Positions 7,971-16,805 of a stretch of 64,000 nucleotides of DNA are shown piece by piece. The stretch covers positions 124,001 through 188,000 of the forward strand of contig NZ_MIJY01000046.1 of assembly GCF_001730305.1 (NCBI RefSeq). Reading direction: 5' to 3'. Each line of letters opens with the position of its first letter. Positions within the stretch are counted from its first letter, which is position 1. The stretch is from Enterococcus termitis (lineage in GTDB: Bacteria > Bacillota > Bacilli > Lactobacillales > Enterococcaceae). Both the position numbers and the translations under genes were made by a program. Below the pieces are notes generated by a model. The model had not been told where the DNA came from. It did not search any database and saw only the letters and a list, made by a program, of their open reading frames with translations.

Positions 7971-8022
7971 AAAGACATTCGCTGTTAGCATTTAGTGAGC
8001 TAAGTAGCGAATGTCTTTTTTT
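7971..8022. terminator. Bidirectional terminator between the PhzF-family gene and mprF
   Basis: AAAGACATTCGCT (7971-7983) pairs perfectly with AGCGAATGTCTTT (8006-8018), with T or A runs on both sides. It serves both convergent genes. Confidence 0.9.
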
Positions 8023-10609
8023 ATCGTTGGTATCTATTTCTTAAAATACGGCGTACACCGTGGACCTTATTTTGTTTTTCAATTGGCGCATTATCGATGA
8101 TCAACAAAGCGATCATAACATAGGCAATAAAACTTTCTCTAGAGTAAAGAGTATAACGAGGCACCCAACGTGCAGCATATTTTTCTTTGTAATCCCGCAA
8201 CCCTTGGAACGAATAGAAACGAGAACCAAACTCATACACAAGATAAGCGACACGTTCCTGAATAAAACTTTTTCTGGAAGTACCTACATTGGATAAAGGC
8301 GCCATTCCCAGATTGAAATAGGTCAAGCCTTCGTCACGCATATAGTTGAATAGAGAAATAAAGAGATAATCCATTACGCCGGATGGTGCTTTTTTACTGT
8401 ATCTCATCAAGTCGATCGTACCTTCCTCTTTCGTGTAGGTAGGCATGATGTTAGCAAAAGCGATGATTGCCCCTTCTTGGTCTTTTGCTACAGCGATTTG
8501 TGCGCGCTGTAAATATTCTTCTGAGAAAAAGCCGAGGGAGAACCCTTTTTCTTTACGGCTACCAAGCCAATCATCTGAAACTTGTTTAAGCTCTGTCATT
8601 AGCTCTGTAGAAAACGGTGGTTGCAGCACCTCAAACAAGTAACCTTCTTTAGTAAAACGGTTCATAACCGCACGTTCACTTTTCATTTTTTTACCTGATA
8701 ATGTAAAGTTTGGTAGATCGACATGTGCTTCTTCTCCCATTTTTATGAAATCATAACCAAATTCATGTAGAAACATGACGATTTCTTCAGAAACTTCATA
8801 GAAGACTGGAAGATAGCCCCAACGGTCAGCCTCATTGATAAACTGTTCAATCGCTTCTGAAAAGTCTTCTTTTTTACCCGAAGGATCGCCCATTACAATA
8901 CACTTATTATTTAACGTTTTGAACTGCAGTAAAACAGTGTCTTCTTGGTCACTATTTTGATAAATATACATGTCCTTGTCTTTAAGAAAAATCAACTGGC
9001 TATCTGTATTTCCACCGTAGCTCGTCAGAAGTGTTAAAACACGGTTTTCATCAAGAGAGTGACCGAGTTTGTATCGTTTTCCTTCTAAATAACGAATGAA
9101 TAAATAGCTGAATAAGGTAACCAATAAAATCCCCAAAAGTCCAGAAAACCAAATTTTCTCCGAAGGGAATAAAAAGAAGGAGATGAAGCGGTGTTTATGG
9201 TGAGGAAAGGTAGGCAAATTATACACACCGATCACGATATATAAAATCGTCAATGCTAGAAAAATTGCTCCATCGATCGTTACCATTTCCCATGAATAGA
9301 CCAATTGCTCTCTATATAGCTGTCTTTTGGAAAAAACAATAATAACCAGCAACAATCCAAGAAAGAAACTAACGCCCCAGCTGAAATCCTTAACAAAGGT
9401 ATAAACCAAGGTAATCACGATCAGACCGATCGTCGGTAAATAAGCTCGTTTCACTCGTGCAGCAATACCTCTGCCGGTGATCAATAATAAAAAGCCTAAT
9501 AAAATTGCTGGCAGTTGTGTGATAATTCGAAAAGAAAGTGGGTTTAATTGCTTAAGCCAAGTTAATTCGATAAAGGCTTCAGGAATCGTTGCCGATAAAA
9601 CGACCATGATCCCAGAAAAATACATTAGAAAAACCACACATTTATGAGCGAATGCTGTCGAAAGTTCTCTCGGGATATATGAGTAGCGTTTATTTAATGT
9701 ATGGCTCAAATTTTTCATGAAAAATAATGCGCCGATTAAAAACGGAATAATATAGTAAAACAGACGATAAAGCAGAATCCATGCGACGACGACTTCACGA
9801 GAAATGCCAATAGCGGATAAGCCGATAATCATAAGCAAATCAAAACTACCCAGTTCACCAGGGACCATTGAAACAATCCCGATCACAGAAGCGGCTATGA
9901 ATAAAGGAACTACCTGCAATAGATCTATTTTGACACCCATTAATAGACCGATCAATAGAAAGCTGCTTAAAACACCTGTCCATTCTAAGAAAGAGGTGAA
10001 AATCAGACCAGCTCGTGTGGGTCTGTCGATGTCTCCGATGTATTCGTCCTTTCTTAATAAGCTAACGAGTAAAACAATTGGGAAGTACAGTCCTCCACCA
10101 ATTAACCAGATCCAGTATTGCTGAATGTATTCATTTGTATGACCAAAAATAACCAGTAAGAATGCAATGAAGCTATAAATCGACAAGCCGGACATTAAAA
10201 ATAGTAAAATTTTAGATAATGCCTGTACCACTTTTTTGCCGTCTTTTTCTTTGCCGTAAAACTCTGAACGAAGACCAATGCTGATAAGACCGCCAAAGCC
10301 AGCAATATTATTGATCGTATTGATCATCCAGCTGCTTTCAAATAGGAACAGTTTCTTAGGCTTTTGCTGCAGAATGTTGTTGAGAATCACATCATAGCCG
10401 ATCATCGGCAGGACCGCAATCAATCCAATAACCAGCATCAACATAATTTTCCAAAAGGGGATATCTTGAAAAATGATTCCCAATTGACTGAAAGAAATAG
10501 TTTTACTGATAGAAAGAAGTTCGCGTAAAATAATAATGATAACTGAAAAAATAAAGATTGTTTTAAAATAGCTTGTTCGTTCTTTGAACCATTGCATGAC
10601 TCGTTTCAT
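8021..10609 (-). CDS. mprF: Phosphatidylglycerol lysyltransferase/flippase MprF
   Basis: 862 residues. The N-terminal half (about 1-520) holds around a dozen membrane segments and forms the flippase. The C-terminal cytosolic domain (about 540-850) is the aminoacyl-tRNA-dependent synthase with a GNAT-like fold; signatures include VMGDPSGK and FNLGMAPLSNVG. MprF adds lysine, and in enterococci also other amino acids, to phosphatidylglycerol and flips it outward, lowering susceptibility to cationic peptides. ATG 10609 is preferred over GTG 10618 because AGGTG lies 6-7 nt before it. The start abuts the stop of the upstream hydrolase, implying translational coupling. Enterococci often carry two mprF paralogues; I cannot say which this is. 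Confidence 0.92.
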   Translation of the reverse strand: MKRVMQWFKERTSYFKTIFIFSVIIIILRELLSISKTISFSQLGIIFQDIPFWKIMLMLVIGLIAVLPMIGYDVILNNILQQKPKKLFLFESSWMINTINNIAGFGGLISIGLRSEFYGKEKDGKKVVQALSKILLFLMSGLSIYSFIAFLLVIFGHTNEYIQQYWIWLIGGGLYFPIVLLVSLLRKDEYIGDIDRPTRAGLIFTSFLEWTGVLSSFLLIGLLMGVKIDLLQVVPLFIAASVIGIVSMVPGELGSFDLLMIIGLSAIGISREVVVAWILLYRLFYYIIPFLIGALFFMKNLSHTLNKRYSYIPRELSTAFAHKCVVFLMYFSGIMVVLSATIPEAFIELTWLKQLNPLSFRIITQLPAILLGFLLLITGRGIAARVKRAYLPTIGLIVITLVYTFVKDFSWGVSFFLGLLLVIIVFSKRQLYREQLVYSWEMVTIDGAIFLALTILYIVIGVYNLPTFPHHKHRFISFFLFPSEKIWFSGLLGILLVTLFSYLFIRYLEGKRYKLGHSLDENRVLTLLTSYGGNTDSQLIFLKDKDMYIYQNSDQEDTVLLQFKTLNNKCIVMGDPSGKKEDFSEAIEQFINEADRWGYLPVFYEVSEEIVMFLHEFGYDFIKMGEEAHVDLPNFTLSGKKMKSERAVMNRFTKEGYLFEVLQPPFSTELMTELKQVSDDWLGSRKEKGFSLGFFSEEYLQRAQIAVAKDQEGAIIAFANIMPTYTKEEGTIDLMRYSKKAPSGVMDYLFISLFNYMRDEGLTYFNLGMAPLSNVGTSRKSFIQERVAYLVYEFGSRFYSFQGLRDYKEKYAARWVPRYTLYSRESFIAYVMIALLIIDNAPIEKQNKVHGVRRILRNRYQR

Positions 10610-10618
10610 TGGATACAC

Positions 10619-11338
10619 CTACTTTTCTAATAAAAATGAGAGCACTTCTTGATTAAATAGTTCTGGATTTTTCTTGGCAAACGAATGCCCTTGATGAGCA
10701 ACTAAAACAAAAGCAGCCTGGGGGATTTCTTTTGCTAAATAAATCGAGTGTGAGCGTTTGATTATATCGTGTTTACCAACAATTACTAAGGTTTTCGCAT
10801 GAAAGTGATTGAGATCAGTTGTTGTGACATTAATATCTTTTACCATCAAGCGCACAATACGCAATTGTTTTTTTGCGGTAGAGCTTATCACTGCGGCTAT
10901 ACATAACATACCATACTGTAAAGCTGTTAGAATTCGAAAGAACAATTTAACTCCTGAGACTACTGTATTTCCCGCATTTAAGACCAGTCGATGAACGGCA
11001 TGAGGATATTGTTTTGCAAAAACCATCGCTAAATTTGCCCCATCACTAAAGCCCACAAAATCGGCTTGGTCTAATTGTTCATGTTTCATGATCATATATA
11101 GATCTTCTGCCATCTGCTCAAATGTAAGTGTGGTACTTTGATTGGTGGAGCGTCCATGATCCCGACTATCCATAGTGAAAACTTTAAAATATTGACTGAA
11201 AGCCGGTCGTTGTTTTTCAAAATAATCACCGCTTCCGCCGTTACCATGAAGTAAAAATAAAGGGAAGCCTTCACCGGATACTTCATAATAGATTTGACTG
11301 CCATCGGTTGTCCGTATGTTCTTTTTTTCATGTTTCAT
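10619..11338 (-). CDS. Alpha/beta-fold hydrolase
   Basis: 239 residues, cytosolic. The catalytic triad is visible: Ser98 in GFSDG (96-100), Asp191 in VGKHD and His218 in HQGHSF. The oxyanion-region HGNGG is at 31-35. It belongs to the broad esterase/haloperoxidase-like group; substrate unknown. ATG 11338 has GGTGG at the right distance, so the longer in-frame start at 11356 is not used. It is the first gene of an operon with mprF, whose start overlaps its stop region, so a role linked to membrane lipids is possible but only inferred. Confidence 0.85.
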   Translation of the reverse strand: MKHEKKNIRTTDGSQIYYEVSGEGFPLFLLHGNGGSGDYFEKQRPAFSQYFKVFTMDSRDHGRSTNQSTTLTFEQMAEDLYMIMKHEQLDQADFVGFSDGANLAMVFAKQYPHAVHRLVLNAGNTVVSGVKLFFRILTALQYGMLCIAAVISSTAKKQLRIVRLMVKDINVTTTDLNHFHAKTLVIVGKHDIIKRSHSIYLAKEIPQAAFVLVAHQGHSFAKKNPELFNQEVLSFLLEK

Positions 11339-11360
11339 TTTATTACCACCTGTCAATAGT

Positions 11361-11388
11361 AGTATAGCGGTTTTTGGATGGTTTTCAA
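11361..11388 (-). promoter_or_regulatory. Promoter of the hydrolase-mprF operon
   Basis: On the minus strand TTGAAA (11383-11388) and TATACT (11361-11366) are separated by 16 bp, just before the GGTGG site. Confidence 0.6.
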
Positions 11389-11512
11389 ACTGAAAGGAAA
11401 CATAGATCTCTCTCTTTTTCTTAAAGAATAATAAAGAATTAGCATTTATTTAGATTTTTTATAAATAATAACGTATGATAAAAACTACCTTATAAAAAGT
11501 TTGGATGATACG

Positions 11513-12130
11513 ATGGGCAAATTGATGAGATTCTTAAAAAAAATGCTGCTATTCGTTTTGCTTCTGCTGCTTATTTTAACCGTTTATCTTGGCTATGATA
11601 TTCGCAAAAATGTGAAGCATGTAATGACGTTTGAGTCAGAGGTAGAACAAGCTGTAAAAGAAAATGATATTCCTGAATACAAAGACTTGATTTTAGCTAT
11701 TATTTATACGGAGTCAAAAGGCAAAGCAGAAGATTTGATGCAAAGCAGTGAGAGTGTTTATGGTCAACAACACATGATTGGCACAACAAAAGAAAGCATT
11801 GATGCGGGTGTGGCTTATCTAGCGCAGTCACTCGATAAAGCAGAGGAAGCAGGTTGCGATCAGTGGACTGCTGTTCAAGCATATAATTTTGGCTTGGATT
11901 ATATTGATTTTATAAAAGAACGCGGCGGAAAAAATACGATCCGTTTGGCAGAGGAATATTCAAAAGAGGTACTTTCTCCCTTATTAGGAAATGATGATCA
12001 GAGAACATATCGCTATTATCGCCCACAAGCTGTTTTTTATAATGGTGGGTTTTTATATAAAAATGGCGGCAATATGTTTTATGCTGATATTGTAAAGATG
12101 AACATGCAATTTATTAAATGGTTAAAATAA
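11513..12130 (+). CDS. Membrane-anchored lysozyme-like protein
   Basis: 205 residues. One N-terminal signal anchor (about 9-28) is followed by an extracytoplasmic domain of the lysozyme-like family seen in CwlT and Tn916-type proteins. Landmarks are IYTESKG with the likely catalytic Glu67, the YGQQHMIG region and QAYNFG (122-127). It should cleave or bind peptidoglycan at the membrane surface. ATG 11513 is used rather than TTG 11501; both have weak ribosome binding sites. It stands alone with no conjugation genes nearby, so it looks like a chromosomal wall-remodelling enzyme. Confidence 0.8.
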   Translation: MGKLMRFLKKMLLFVLLLLLILTVYLGYDIRKNVKHVMTFESEVEQAVKENDIPEYKDLILAIIYTESKGKAEDLMQSSESVYGQQHMIGTTKESIDAGVAYLAQSLDKAEEAGCDQWTAVQAYNFGLDYIDFIKERGGKNTIRLAEEYSKEVLSPLLGNDDQRTYRYYRPQAVFYNGGFLYKNGGNMFYADIVKMNMQFIKWLK

Positions 12131-12137
12131 CAATTTT

Positions 12138-12192
12138 AAAATCCTTAAGAAAATCGTCTAGTGAAATTCTACGAATTCTTGAGGATTTTCTT
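12138..12192 (+). terminator. Hairpin after the lysozyme-like gene
   Basis: AAAATCCTTAAGAA (12138-12151) pairs with TTCTTGAGGATTTT (12176-12189) with one wobble. The following T-run is weak, so termination may be leaky. Confidence 0.55.
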
Positions 12193-12219
12193 GAAGTTCT
12201 TTCTATTAACAAGTAAACT
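12191..12219 (+). promoter_or_regulatory. Promoter of the P-type ATPase gene
   Basis: TTGAAG (12191-12196), 17-bp spacer, TAAACT (12214-12219). Confidence 0.55.
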
Positions 12220-12264
12220 AGAGAAGGTGTATTTTTAACAAGGAGAAAGTAGGGAACAAAATCC

Positions 12265-14601
12265 ATGACAAATAAGTTTGATATAAAACAAGGTCTGACT
12301 CACTCGGAGGTAGAGGAACGTAAGAGACAAGGCCTTCAAAATGATTACGAAGAAAATGTAGCAAAATCAACGAAAGACATTATTTATGATAATGTAATGA
12401 CGTTGTTTAACTTTCTAAACTTTGGTATCGCTCTGTGTTTGCTTTTTGTTGGAGCCTATTCCAATCTTGCATTTTTAGCTATTATTTTGGTGAATATGGG
12501 GATGGGGATCTATCAAGAGATTCACGCAAGAAATCTTGTACAAAAATTATCGATTGTAGCCAAAGAAAGTGTACATGTAATTCGAGACGGCAAGGAAATG
12601 GAGATCGATACTAAAGAATTAGTGATGGATGATCTTGTTGTGATTTCTGCTGGGGAACAAGTCCCCTCTGATTTAGAAGTTTTAGCTGGAAAAGCAGAAG
12701 CCAATGAGGCCTTGCTGACGGGTGAATCTGATTTGATTGAGAAGACCGAAGGCGATATTTTACTGTCAGGGAGTTTCTTAGCCAGCGGACAAGTTCACGG
12801 AAAGGTTGTTCATGTAGGTGCTGATAACTACGCCGTGAAGATCACTGCAGAAGCTAAAGTACATAAACCGATTCAGTCTGAACTAGTGAATTCGATTCGT
12901 AAAGTATCTAAATTTACGAGTTTAGTGATTATTCCTTTAGGGATCATTCTATTTGTAGAAGGGTTTATGATTCGTGATGCTGGCTTAAAAAGTTCCGTTG
13001 TCGCTTCAGCAGCTGCTTTACTAGGGATGTTGCCAAAAGGACTTGTTCTTTTAATCAGTATTGCCTTAACTACAGGTGTTGTGAAGCTGGCTAAAAAAAG
13101 AATTTTGGTTCAGGATATGTATTCGATCGAGACCTTAGCCCATGTAGATACCCTTTGTTTAGATAAGACAGGGACGATCACCGAAGGGAAAATGAAAGTT
13201 CAAAAAGTTGAAGTGTTACATGCCAATTATCATGAGAATTTTCCGCAAATCATCGGTAGTTATTTAGCCGAAAGTACGGATAATAACATTACGATGCAAG
13301 CGATTCGTGATCACTTTGAACTTTCTAATCGTTATGGCGCAGTTAAGACGTTACCTTTTTCATCCGAGCGAAAATGGGGGGCAATCGAGTTTAACGAATT
13401 AGGTACTGTTTATCTTGGTGCGCCTGAAAAATTAGTTACTGAAGATCGCTTACCTAAAGAAGTAATCGAGGCACAAGAGAACGGTTATCGTGTATTGATG
13501 TTGGGTATTGCTGAAAATACGCCCCTGGACGAAGAGACTATCCCTTATTTAGCTCCTTTGGCTGTTTTAGAAATAGATGATCCGATTCGTCAAAATGCGA
13601 ATGAGACGTTAGCTTATTTACGTGAAGAAGGGATCGATCTTAAAGTGATCTCTGGGGACAACCCAGTGACTGTTTCTAACATTGCTCGTCGTGCTGGATT
13701 GTATGGATACGAGTCTTATATCGACATGTCTACAATGGAAACTGAAGCAGATGTCCGCAAAGCAGTGCATGATTATACCGTTTTTGGTCGTGTTACACCT
13801 CAGCAAAAACGTACGATCGTTCGTGAGCTTAAAGACAATGATCACGTGGTGGCGATGACTGGTGATGGAGTGAATGATGTTTTAGCTTTACGCGAAGCCG
13901 ATTGCAGTATTGCGATGGCAGAAGGTGACGGAGCAACTAGACAAATCTCAAACTTAGTATTATTGGATTCTGATTTTACAACGCTGCCAGATGTTTTGTT
14001 TGAAGGCAGACGTGTTGTCAATAATGTCACGAAAGTGGCAAGTATCTTTTTCATCAAAACGATTTATTCATTTATTTTATCCATCCTTTGTATGATTACA
14101 GCAATTGCTTTTCCGTTTATTCCGATTCAAATCACACTGATTGATTTAGCTATCGAAGGTTATCCAGCATTCTTCTTGTCATTTGAAGGAGATAAACGCA
14201 AGGTTCAAGGGAAATTTTTACCGACAGCTTTACGAAATGCTTCTGTGAATGCTGTATTAGTCGTCTTGAATATTGTTGCTATCTATTTGATTGGTCAAAG
14301 CCAAGGCTTGACACAGATAGATACAACAACATTAATGTATTATTTATTGATCGGAATTAGCTGTATGGCTGTTGTTCGTGCATGTTTGCCTTTCAATCCA
14401 TTACGGATTTTCCTTGTTGTAACGACTATTGGTGGTATTTATGTTGCGGCAATGTTGTTCCACAGTATTTTAGAAGTTGGCTTTTTAACAAGTCAAACTT
14501 TACCGATTTTTGCAGTGATGATGGTGATGAATATCATTGTCCGTTTATTGATTGGGTTAATTCAAATGAAACGAGCAGGAAAAACAATTAAAGATCTTTA
14601 G
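12265..14601 (+). CDS. P-type cation-transporting ATPase (CtpE/Exp7-like)
   Basis: 778-residue E1-E2 pump. The actuator motif TGES is at 152-155, the phosphorylated Asp300 in DKTGT, and the hinge motif GDGVND at 532-537. Paired membrane helices lie near 45-85, 215-270 and in the C-terminal third, six of them. No N-terminal heavy-metal CxxC domain is present, so it is not a copper or cadmium pump. Layout resembles the CtpE branch, implicated in calcium transport. The fourth membrane segment reads GMLPKGLVLL, with Lys257 where many pumps have the ion-binding glutamate (PEGL). It has its own promoter and terminator. Substrate uncertain. Confidence 0.85.
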   Translation: MTNKFDIKQGLTHSEVEERKRQGLQNDYEENVAKSTKDIIYDNVMTLFNFLNFGIALCLLFVGAYSNLAFLAIILVNMGMGIYQEIHARNLVQKLSIVAKESVHVIRDGKEMEIDTKELVMDDLVVISAGEQVPSDLEVLAGKAEANEALLTGESDLIEKTEGDILLSGSFLASGQVHGKVVHVGADNYAVKITAEAKVHKPIQSELVNSIRKVSKFTSLVIIPLGIILFVEGFMIRDAGLKSSVVASAAALLGMLPKGLVLLISIALTTGVVKLAKKRILVQDMYSIETLAHVDTLCLDKTGTITEGKMKVQKVEVLHANYHENFPQIIGSYLAESTDNNITMQAIRDHFELSNRYGAVKTLPFSSERKWGAIEFNELGTVYLGAPEKLVTEDRLPKEVIEAQENGYRVLMLGIAENTPLDEETIPYLAPLAVLEIDDPIRQNANETLAYLREEGIDLKVISGDNPVTVSNIARRAGLYGYESYIDMSTMETEADVRKAVHDYTVFGRVTPQQKRTIVRELKDNDHVVAMTGDGVNDVLALREADCSIAMAEGDGATRQISNLVLLDSDFTTLPDVLFEGRRVVNNVTKVASIFFIKTIYSFILSILCMITAIAFPFIPIQITLIDLAIEGYPAFFLSFEGDKRKVQGKFLPTALRNASVNAVLVVLNIVAIYLIGQSQGLTQIDTTTLMYYLLIGISCMAVVRACLPFNPLRIFLVVTTIGGIYVAAMLFHSILEVGFLTSQTLPIFAVMMVMNIIVRLLIGLIQMKRAGKTIKDL

Positions 14602-14610
14602 AATCCTTTT

Positions 14611-14650
14611 AAAACACAGTTCTGTCTTAAAAAAAGCGAACTGTGTTTTT
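14611..14650 (+). terminator. Terminator of the P-type ATPase gene
   Basis: AAAACACAGTTC (14611-14622) pairs with GAACTGTGTTTT (14638-14649), followed by T. Confidence 0.85.
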
Positions 14651-14696
14651 ACTTTGTGTTGGAAAGAAAAATTTCAGAAATAAGCGTGCAATTTAC

Positions 14697-14724
14697 TTGA
14701 AAATTCTGTTTAATGTGATACAAT
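14697..14724 (+). promoter_or_regulatory. Promoter of dnaG-rpoD
   Basis: TTGAAA (14697-14702), 16-bp spacer, TACAAT (14719-14724). Confidence 0.65.
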
Positions 14725-14755
14725 TAACCATGTGTAATTGTGTCTTTTGAAAATC

Positions 14756-14780
14756 GCGCTGAAGGTTTCAGTGCTTTTTT
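14756..14780 (+). terminator. Leader terminator/attenuator before dnaG
   Basis: GCGCTGAA (14756-14763) pairs with TTCAGTGC (14767-14774) with one wobble, followed by six T's (14775-14780). It lies about 25 nt into the predicted transcript, between promoter and dnaG start, so it should reduce read-through into the primase-sigma operon. Confidence 0.6.
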
Positions 14781-14828
14781 ACTGACTATCACGTACATTA
14801 GCTTTTGGCTTTTTAGGAGGTGAGAACA

Positions 14829-16733
14829 GTGGCACAAAGAATTCCTCAAGAAGTGATCGAGGAAGTAAGACAACGAACGAACATCGTTGATGTTGTTGGA
14901 CAGTATGTTCAGTTGAAAAAATCCGGCAAGAACTATATGGGTCTGTGTCCGTTCCACGAAGAACGTTCCCCTTCATTTTCAGTAGCAGAAGACAAACAGA
15001 TATTTCACTGTTTTGGCTGCGGAAAAGGCGGAACTGTTTTTAATTTTCTGCAGGAAATCGAAGGAATTAGTTTTCCAGAATCCGTTAAAAGAGTTGCAGA
15101 ATTGGAGCAAATTCCGGTTTCAGTTGATTGGACCAATACGTATGAAGCAGATACTACAGAAAGTATTCAAAATCGTAAGCTGATCGAGCTGCACAAAAAA
15201 GCGGCTGATTTGTATCATCATGTTCTGATGAATACTCAAATCGGCGAGCCGGCATTAAACTATTTGCTGGAACGTGGCTTGACCAAAGAGCTGATCGAAA
15301 CATTCAATATTGGGTTCGCGCCTCAAAAACGTGATTTTTTAAGCCAAGTATTTCAAAATGAACAAACATCAGAAGAACTATTCAAGGAATCTGGTCTGTT
15401 TATTCAAAGGGAAAGCGGCGAATTTCTAGATCGCTTTTATCAACGAGTCATGTTTCCAATCAATGACGACCGTGGCAATATCATTGCTTTTTCTGGACGT
15501 TTGCTAAAGACAGAAGATTTTCCAGGTGATGATATGCCTAAATACCTCAATAGCCCAGAAACTGTTTTGTTCAATAAACGGGAGACATTGTTTAACTTTG
15601 ATAAAGCACGTAAAGAGATCCGTAAAGAAAACACTGTTTTTTTATTTGAAGGTTTTATGGATGTACTGGCTGCCTGGCAAGCAGGAATTTCCAGTGGAGT
15701 AGCTTCTATGGGAACGAGTTTAACAAATGAACAAATTCGAAAATTAGAGCGCGTCGCTAAAGAACTCGTGATCTGCTATGATGGCGATAAAGCCGGAATC
15801 GAAGCGACAAATAGAGCGATCTCTTTATTGAGTGAACATAGTCGTTTTCAACTAAGTATTGTTAGTATTCCAGAAAAATTGGATCCAGACGAGTATTTGC
15901 GAAAATACGGTAGTGAGTCTTTTAGAGAGCTGGCTCTTCATGGTCGTGAAACGGTTTTTAGTTTCAAAATGCACTATCACCGTTTGACAAGAAACATGAA
16001 TAACGAAAAAGAGCAACTTGATTATGTTAATGAATTGTTGCAGGAATTACTTTTAGTTCAATCGCCATTAGAAAGAGACCGATATTTAAATCAGTTAGCA
16101 CAAGAGTTTCAATTATCGTTTCATTCATTGGAAGAACAACTAAAGCAAATTGAAGCACAGCAGCGTTCAACGAAAAGAAGAGAACGCCAGCAGCAAACAG
16201 CACCACCGCCTGCTTTTGAGATGGAAGATATGTTGGAACCACCTGAAATGTTTGAACAAGAAAGTGTTCCTTCTGTACAAAACAATTTGCCTTTAACGCA
16301 AGTTGAAAAGGCCGAGCGAACATTACTTTATCGTCTGATGAATGAGCAAGGTGTTCGAAATCAAGTGATGCAGTTACCTGCGTTTAGTTTTGCTCATGAT
16401 TCATATCAAGAGCTATATTTACTGTTAGACAGCTACATGAGTATTCACAATGAGTTTTTACTTGCTGATTTTCTTGATTTTGTGAAAGAAGATAAGGTCA
16501 AAAAATTGGCGATCGATATTTCTTTGCAGACGATTTCAGAGGAAAGCTCAGATCGTGAGATGGCAGATGTTTTACGCGTGATTCAAAACTCTAGCCTAGA
16601 GGAGCTGATCATGCTGAAACAACAGCAGAAAAAAGAAGCTGAGCGTATCGGCAATAAACAACTAGTTGATGAACTGGCAATCGAGGTCATTACACTGGTA
16701 AAACAATTGCAAAAAAGTCGTACTGCGTCTTAA
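14829..16733 (+). CDS. dnaG: DNA primase
   Basis: 634 residues. It makes the RNA primers for replication forks. The N-terminal zinc-binding domain has Cys40, His43, Cys61 and Cys64 (LCPFHEE and HCFGCGKGG). The TOPRIM catalytic core follows (LFEGFMDVLA near residue 275, then CYDGDKAG), and the C-terminal third is the helicase-interacting region with a Gln/Arg-rich linker. The GTG at 14829 is chosen because AGGAGG ends at 14820, 8 nt upstream; the in-frame GTG at 14820 overlaps that site. rpoD follows 72 bp later, the classic macromolecular-synthesis pair. Confidence 0.95.
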   Translation: MAQRIPQEVIEEVRQRTNIVDVVGQYVQLKKSGKNYMGLCPFHEERSPSFSVAEDKQIFHCFGCGKGGTVFNFLQEIEGISFPESVKRVAELEQIPVSVDWTNTYEADTTESIQNRKLIELHKKAADLYHHVLMNTQIGEPALNYLLERGLTKELIETFNIGFAPQKRDFLSQVFQNEQTSEELFKESGLFIQRESGEFLDRFYQRVMFPINDDRGNIIAFSGRLLKTEDFPGDDMPKYLNSPETVLFNKRETLFNFDKARKEIRKENTVFLFEGFMDVLAAWQAGISSGVASMGTSLTNEQIRKLERVAKELVICYDGDKAGIEATNRAISLLSEHSRFQLSIVSIPEKLDPDEYLRKYGSESFRELALHGRETVFSFKMHYHRLTRNMNNEKEQLDYVNELLQELLLVQSPLERDRYLNQLAQEFQLSFHSLEEQLKQIEAQQRSTKRRERQQQTAPPPAFEMEDMLEPPEMFEQESVPSVQNNLPLTQVEKAERTLLYRLMNEQGVRNQVMQLPAFSFAHDSYQELYLLLDSYMSIHNEFLLADFLDFVKEDKVKKLAIDISLQTISEESSDREMADVLRVIQNSSLEELIMLKQQQKKEAERIGNKQLVDELAIEVITLVKQLQKSRTAS

Positions 16734-16805
16734 CAATTAGGCAAACGTATCTGACTATTATTTATAGATTTAGCCGAATGGAAAAATGAAGGGGGCCTTC
16801 TTTTC

